DNA of 64,000 bases. It comes from Pirellula staleyi DSM 6068. Its GTDB lineage: Bacteria > Planctomycetota > Planctomycetia > Pirellulales > Pirellulaceae. Numbering within the stretch: the first letter of the stretch is position 1; each line of letters begins with the position of its first letter. Shown one piece after another: positions 59,655 to 64,000 of the stretch. The DNA lies in the NCBI RefSeq assembly GCF_000025185.1, contig NC_013720.1, positions 3,720,001-3,784,000 of the forward strand, given 5' to 3'. Both the position numbers and the translations under genes were made by a program. The notes under the pieces are model-generated. The model was not told the DNA's origin and ran no database searches. It was given only the letters and a program-made list of their open reading frames with translations.

Positions 59655-60669
59655 CGCGGGCGAGTGGTTCGTCGCTGGGGAGTGGGATTTTGGCGAGGAG
59701 TTTGCGAATGATCTCGTCGGAAGAGAGGCCAGCAGCATCGGCGGCGTAGGTCGTTTTCAGACGATGGCGTAGCACAGGAAGGGCAACTGCTACCACATCG
59801 TCGTGGGTCACAAAAAGTCGACCGGCAAGTGCAGCGCGGGCCTTCGCGGCCAGGACTAAATACTGCGAAGCACGAGGGCCAGCGCCCCACTGCACATACT
59901 CGCGTACAAAGTCGGGGGCGAGTGGATCGCTCTTGCGAGTGGAGCGAGCGAGCGCTAGTGCGTAGCGGGCGACATGGTCGGCAATTGGAATTTTCCGGAC
60001 CACACGCGAGAGGTGAATAATGCTCGCTGCATCGAGTGTGGGGGCAATCGTCGTTTCGATATCGGCTGTCGTTCGTTTGACGATTTCCAATTCTTCATCG
60101 TGCGAAGGATAGTCGACCCAGACTTGAAACATGAATCGATCGAGCTGTGCTTCGGGGAGAGGATACGTCCCCTCTTGCTCAATGGGGTTTTGCGTTGCCA
60201 GCACAAAAAACGGATCGGGGAGTGGATGCTTTTGGCCCGCAACCGTGACTTGCCGTTCCTGCATCGCCTCGAGCAGCGCGGCTTGTGTTTTCGGCGGAGT
60301 CCGGTTGATTTCGTCGGCCAGCACAATACTGGCAAAAACAGGACCTCGCAGAAATCGAAACGAGCGTTCCGAAGTGGTGCGATTCTCTTGAATTACTTCG
60401 GTCCCGGTGATGTCGGAGGGCATCAAGTCGGGAGTGAATTGCACGCGCGAGAATGAAAGATCAAGCGACTCGGCAAGGGAACGGACGAGAAGCGTTTTGG
60501 CAAGTCCCGGGACACCTACGAGTAAGCAGTGACCGCGCGCAAAGAGGGTGATCAGCAGTTGCTCGATCACTTCCGTTTGACCGACCACTACTTTGGAAAG
60601 TTCGGCTGTGATCCGTTCACGCGCAATCCGGAGCTTGTCGACAGCTTGGCGATCGTCGTACTGTTCCAT
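59614..60669 (-). CDS. MoxR family AAA+ ATPase
   Basis: Protein of 351 aa with Walker A GVPGLAKT (52-59), Walker B SIVLADE (Asp119-Glu120), sensor-1 FVLATQNPIEQEGTYPL, the arginine-finger region LPEAQLDRFMF and a C-terminal lid with GAGPRASQYLVLAAKARAAL. MoxR proteins are ATP-driven chaperones that work with vWA-domain proteins on metal insertion or envelope-complex assembly. It heads the DUF58-BatA-BatB run with overlapping genes. The upstream PQQ-propeller gene ends 180 bases away, leaving room for its own promoter. Confidence 0.95.
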   Translation of the reverse strand: MEQYDDRQAVDKLRIARERITAELSKVVVGQTEVIEQLLITLFARGHCLLVGVPGLAKTLLVRSLAESLDLSFSRVQFTPDLMPSDITGTEVIQENRTTSERSFRFLRGPVFASIVLADEINRTPPKTQAALLEAMQERQVTVAGQKHPLPDPFFVLATQNPIEQEGTYPLPEAQLDRFMFQVWVDYPSHDEELEIVKRTTADIETTIAPTLDAASIIHLSRVVRKIPIADHVARYALALARSTRKSDPLAPDFVREYVQWGAGPRASQYLVLAAKARAALAGRLFVTHDDVVAVALPVLRHRLKTTYAADAAGLSSDEIIRKLLAKIPLPSDEPLARDEHAQLFRSADAR

Positions 60670-60849
60670 CCGTTACTCGCTGGTTGGTCTAACGTGAATC
60701 ACGCTGATTGCGGGCTGCTCATCGACACACGAAACGAAGTTGGTTGCTCGTCGAGAATCATCAGAAGAGCAGCCGGAAAAGCTCGTGTCATTTCTATTAA
60801 GTGTACGCTGGTGCAAGGCTATCGCGAAGCGGCAAACTGCGGTGAAGCT

Positions 60850-63324
60850 TTACTTCATCGTATCTGGGGGCGAGAGCGGAAGTGGAAAGCAAATCAGTTC
60901 TTCGCCGGTTACCAGAAGCAAGGAGTTTCCCGCTTGCACAAGATTTCCGCCGGAAAAGCCACGCTGAGAGAGAATGATTTCACCCAGAGGCTGTGGAATC
61001 ATCCCCAGCGGGCCCCGCGTTGGGCTCGTCGAGAAGAGATAGATGCTGTCGCGGGTCGGAAAGTAGACTTGCGAGCCGATGATAAGTCCGCGGCCGAGCC
61101 CGCGCGGATTCGCAGCTGCGTCTCCCGCCGTCCCTGGGGAACCAGCGGGAAATTGCGAGGCGAGTGTTCCAGTGCGAGTGTCGATCCAGTAGAGCCAGTC
61201 GCCACTTGCCAGTAGATAGTCCCCTTGCACTCCCAGCAGATGCATGGCGTCGCGGCACAACGAGGCGGGCAATGCCCAGAGCATACGACCACTCAGCCGA
61301 TCGAGGGCAAAGATCCGGTCGCAGTCGGATGGTGCGCAAATCACCATCGAGTCGTGCACTAAGCAGGGGGTGAGATCGCGAAAGAAAACATCGTCGGATT
61401 GATCTGCGTCGGCGCTGCGAAAAGTAGAGCGTGGATAGCGGTGCATCCACGAAAGCTTCCCCGAACGTGAATCAAGCGCAGCGATGAGCCCTTGCCCTGA
61501 ATTCACGAAAAGTTGGTGGCCATCGAGCGACAACAGGTGGTGCGAGAGTTCGTCGATATCGCCGTTGCCGAGCGTTGCCGATGAGGCGAGTCGAGTGCGC
61601 CAGCGAAGCGTTCCAGTAGGGCGAAAATCGGCTGCATTTCCGTCTGCTGGGGGTGGCGATGATCCGTGGGCAAATGCAGCGACATAGAGTTGTGAGCGGC
61701 CTCCATCGACACGCCGCATCAAGACAAACAGCCCCTCGTCGCTGACCACTGGGGTCCCTTCAAAACTCCAGAGGCTCGACTCGGGGCGAATCGGAAATCC
61801 ATCCACCGGTTTGCCATCGGCCGTGAGGTCGTAGCCCCAGAGCGACGCTTGATCAGCTGCCAGAAGTCGATTGACGCGCCGCGAAGATGCTCCGGTGATT
61901 GGAGAACCCATGCGCGAATAGACGATGCCGCGATGGGCGGTGAGTGTGAATCTCGCGACCCCAAAATGGCGAATCAAATTGGCATGCGTGTCACTGACGT
62001 CGGTCGGCGTAGTCGTCGGCTCGCTATCAGGCACTCCCGCCTCATGCTGACGCCGCTCTTCGTTTTGCCAGTTACGAGTTCCCGTCTGGATATCCAGCGA
62101 GGTAATCAGCGACGAGCCGCGCGCGTCGACACGTACCAGCACTTGCGATTCGACTATGATCGGGTGGTAGCTGCGTAGTGATTTCATATCGTCAGCGGGG
62201 CGCAATCGGCCGGAACCGATCACTTCACGATCGCTGGTTTGACGTGGGAGAGGAAAACGCCAGCGAGGTTCGTCGAGCGAAAGGAGCGGAATTGTTCCCG
62301 CTCCATTTCTTGCATAATTGCCTGCGAAAGTAGGCCAAATGACATTGGAATCGCGCCGAGGCCACTTATTGGCGGCACTTACAAAGCCCGCGAGAATCTC
62401 GGCCAGCGGGCCTGTTTTTCCCCCAATGGTCCCTCGAGTTTCAGGATCGAGAGCACGCAGCATAGCCAGTTCGAACTCGGCACGTGGAAGGTCGAGTTCG
62501 ATGAGTGAAGCGAGGACGAGTCGAGCACGAACTTGTGCCAGGGGAATATCGGTATCTGGATAAGTTCCCGGCAGTGCTCTTGGTTTCTCGCTGGTGACCT
62601 GACGGAAGAATTCGGCATATTTGTCGGCCAGCACTTTTGTGCGCGCTAGTCCCCACGCACTTCCTTGGGGAATTTTCGTGAGTGCAGCAGCTTGTGGCGT
62701 GATGGTTAGCAATGGGCTAATGCGTTGCCAATAAGCCCGGGCCAGTGCTGGCTCGTCACGCTCGAGCCAGTAGTCGCCGAGCAACAGCAGAGCATCGTCG
62801 GCGTTTCGGCTAGCAAACGCTTCGTGAAGGATCCGTTCCAGTGGCTCGGGTTGCCCGGGCGCCCGATACTCGGCGAGCCAGTTGGCAGCGAGTGGGTCGA
62901 CCAGTTTTCGAAAAAGCACGAGAGCTGCGGGAGCATCATCGGCCAGTTGAGCGATTCGATTCGCTGCTTCACTACGCACTGGATAGTAAAGCTGAAATCC
63001 GGTCGGCTGCTGCGAGCTGGCTGGCTGCAGCACCAACCGATCGGGTGTGGTGTCGGCTGCTCGTCGGATCGAGTCGATCGCTTCTTCCCACTGCGATGTT
63101 GCGAGAAAGCGACGGGCATTTTCGAGGTGGGTCGCCGCCTGGTTATCAATCTCGTCGATCTCCGCCGCAGGCAATCCACTTGGCCGCTCGAAGACTTGGC
63201 CCCAGAGCTGTGTGCCCAAGACCAGCAGCGCCACAAAGCAAAGCGTGCCAAGGGCTCGAGTGGCGCAGAAGGGAGTCCGAATAAGGAGCCGAGCAAGGGA
63301 GTTCTCGAAGTGCGTCGCTTGCAT
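60850..63324 (-). CDS. PQQ-like beta-propeller protein with N-terminal helical domain, 824 aa
   Basis: A basic N-terminus and one hydrophobic segment (LGTLCFVALLVLGTQLWGQV, about residues 26-45) act as signal or anchor. Residues 65-300 are helical and TPR-like (ENARRFLATSQWEEAIDSIR, IPLAQVRARLVLASLIEL). From about 330 to 820 it has propeller blades with RIFALDRLSGRMLWALP, ALDSRSGKLSWMHRYP and WLYWIDTRTGTLASQFP. The 'D..TG...W' pattern is that of PQQ-binding repeats, but many such proteins bind no cofactor. It is the first large gene upstream of moxR on the same strand and may belong to that cluster. Confidence 0.86.
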   Translation of the reverse strand: MQATHFENSLARLLIRTPFCATRALGTLCFVALLVLGTQLWGQVFERPSGLPAAEIDEIDNQAATHLENARRFLATSQWEEAIDSIRRAADTTPDRLVLQPASSQQPTGFQLYYPVRSEAANRIAQLADDAPAALVLFRKLVDPLAANWLAEYRAPGQPEPLERILHEAFASRNADDALLLLGDYWLERDEPALARAYWQRISPLLTITPQAAALTKIPQGSAWGLARTKVLADKYAEFFRQVTSEKPRALPGTYPDTDIPLAQVRARLVLASLIELDLPRAEFELAMLRALDPETRGTIGGKTGPLAEILAGFVSAANKWPRRDSNVIWPTFAGNYARNGAGTIPLLSLDEPRWRFPLPRQTSDREVIGSGRLRPADDMKSLRSYHPIIVESQVLVRVDARGSSLITSLDIQTGTRNWQNEERRQHEAGVPDSEPTTTPTDVSDTHANLIRHFGVARFTLTAHRGIVYSRMGSPITGASSRRVNRLLAADQASLWGYDLTADGKPVDGFPIRPESSLWSFEGTPVVSDEGLFVLMRRVDGGRSQLYVAAFAHGSSPPPADGNAADFRPTGTLRWRTRLASSATLGNGDIDELSHHLLSLDGHQLFVNSGQGLIAALDSRSGKLSWMHRYPRSTFRSADADQSDDVFFRDLTPCLVHDSMVICAPSDCDRIFALDRLSGRMLWALPASLCRDAMHLLGVQGDYLLASGDWLYWIDTRTGTLASQFPAGSPGTAGDAAANPRGLGRGLIIGSQVYFPTRDSIYLFSTSPTRGPLGMIPQPLGEIILSQRGFSGGNLVQAGNSLLLVTGEELICFPLPLSPPDTMK

Positions 63325-63398
63325 GTCGCGGTGTTCCTGCGAGGGAGTTGCAAGCGTAAAGAAAACGATTCGAGTGCCGCGATGCCGAGCCTAACCCG

Positions 63399-63635
63399 CT
63401 AGAGTGAGTCGATTCGCGCGCGTCCAAAACCTTCGAGCATTCGCCCGACGCTAAACAGGGCGATCGAAAAAATCAAAAGCAGCAGCATCACACTGAGACT
63501 ATGGGCCCGCATCTCGGCGGTAAGTTCCATCAGCATCGAAGCTGGCAGAAGGATCAGCGAGACGATCTGCATCAGTTTGCCAATTAGAGGTAACATATAG
63601 ATGAGAATACTGTGAACGCTGGCGGTTCTCAACAT
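63399..63635 (-). CDS. Small membrane protein, 78 aa
   Basis: Two hydrophobic stretches (LIGKLMQIVSLILLPASMLM and SVMLLLLIFSIALFSVGRML) with a short charged C-terminus (EGFGRARIDSL). I recognise no family. ATG 63635 is used; ATG 63596 (MLPLIGKL) and TTG 63641 are alternatives, none with a good Shine-Dalgarno. It sits 74 bases upstream of the PQQ-propeller gene on the same strand and divergent from the DUF983 gene. Confidence 0.6.
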   Translation of the reverse strand: MLRTASVHSILIYMLPLIGKLMQIVSLILLPASMLMELTAEMRAHSLSVMLLLLIFSIALFSVGRMLEGFGRARIDSL

Positions 63636-63691
63636 CACCAAGGCGGTTTTGGGGAGGTTGATCCACAGCGGAGCAGGGGAGTGAACAGGTT

Positions 63692-64000
63692 ATGCGGTTT
63701 TGGAAATTGTTTCGTCGAGCCATGATGCTGCGATGCCCCGTTTGTGGCATCGGCGGACTCTTCAAAGGTCTGCTCGCCATGCACGATAGCTGCTCGCATT
63801 GCGGCACGAAATTCGAGCGTGAGCCAGGCTTTTTCCTCGGCTCAATCTACATCAACTATGGCCTCACGGCCTTGATCACCGCGATTGCCTACCCAGTGCT
63901 GCTGTTCGGCGGCTATGTGAAGGAACAGCCTCTACTCTGGTCGATGCTGGTGTTTGTAGTGATTTTTCCACTATTTTTGCACCGCCATGCCCGGAGCCTA
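63692..64000 (+). CDS. DUF983-family zinc-ribbon membrane protein, 5' part
   Basis: The open frame runs from ATG 63692 to the window edge (103 codons). It has the DUF983 start: a basic leader MRFWKLFRRAMMLRCPVCGI with Cys15-x-x-Cys18, a second pair CSHCG (Cys34, Cys37) and GFFLGSIYINYG. Hydrophobic helices follow (LTALITAIAYPVLLFGGYV and LWSMLVFVVIFPLFLHR). The family function is unknown; such proteins occur near cytochrome oxidase genes in other bacteria. The 3' end is outside the window. It is divergent from the small membrane protein. Confidence 0.85.
   Translation, partial: MRFWKLFRRAMMLRCPVCGIGGLFKGLLAMHDSCSHCGTKFEREPGFFLGSIYINYGLTALITAIAYPVLLFGGYVKEQPLLWSMLVFVVIFPLFLHRHARSL

Noticed and set aside
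60670-60849. A possible small gene between moxR and the PQQ-propeller gene
   Set aside because: Frames here are short or run on from neighbours, without start signals; most likely only promoter sequence for the MoxR cluster.

Overview
The window looks like chromosomal DNA of a planctomycete, most likely of the Pirellulaceae (the genus Pirellula is a guess I cannot confirm). The evidence is lineage-typical content: a protein with two TIGR03000-type domains, an exported sulfatase with a Cys-x-Pro-Ser-Arg active site, NPCBM and HTTM proteins, 'CPKC' zinc-ribbon N-termini, very long exported proteins without ready functions, and a large MoxR/DUF58/BatA-like cluster. The DNA is moderately G+C-rich and gene-dense. 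I see no phage, insertion sequence, CRISPR array or rRNA. One tRNA (Cys, GCA) is present.

Layout. 1-11.4 kb: 3' end of an M24 peptidase, N-acetylglucosamine-6-phosphate deacetylase, a CstA peptide transporter, an orphan sensor kinase, a lipoprotein/secretin-like pair, a two-domain alpha/beta hydrolase, an exported ABM-domain protein and a nucleotide-sugar epimerase. 11.9-21.8 kb: a four-gene block encoding an exported TPR protein (1076 aa), ExbB/TolQ-like and ExbD/TolR-like proton-channel subunits, and a 1678-aa protein that joins three N-terminal membrane segments, about 1200 residues of Ala/Pro/Thr/Ser/Gly-rich repeat and a C-terminal alpha-barrel of the prenyltransferase/squalene-cyclase fold. 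21.8-32.9 kb: an HD hydrolase, zinc-ribbon proteins, an ACT protein, two small unknowns, tRNA-Cys, an HTTM pair, the TIGR03000 protein, an exported PCMT and a small HExxH membrane protein. 33.1-38.0 kb: HpaI-like aldolase, UPF0261 (Tm-1-like) and a PEP-hydrolase-like TIM barrel in series, then a sulfatase. 38.1-46.9 kb: an ABC ATPase with a 746-aa membrane partner, MazG-like and Rieske proteins, a UPF0173 hydrolase, and divergent glucose-6-phosphate isomerase and archaeal-type phosphoglycerate mutase. 47.0-63.6 kb: a long minus-strand run of PQQ-propeller, MoxR ATPase, DUF58, BatA-like, BatB/glutamine-amidotransferase-like, a 1209-aa coiled-coil membrane protein, a small exported protein, a Tat-exported alpha-barrel protein and an NPCBM protein. 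A DUF983 protein runs off the right end.

How the genes may work together. The two large clusters are the most interesting part. One carries a proton-channel pair (ExbB/ExbD type), the other a MoxR AAA+/vWA chaperone-like module. Each ends with an exported alpha-barrel protein, and the two barrels are clearly related to each other. I infer two cell-envelope machines built around the same, apparently non-catalytic, barrel module. The giant protein occupies the place a TonB/TolA-type energy transducer would have. These roles are inferred from order and domains and have not been demonstrated.

Start sites were chosen from Shine-Dalgarno-like sequence, signal peptides and overlaps. Where the choice is open it is stated.
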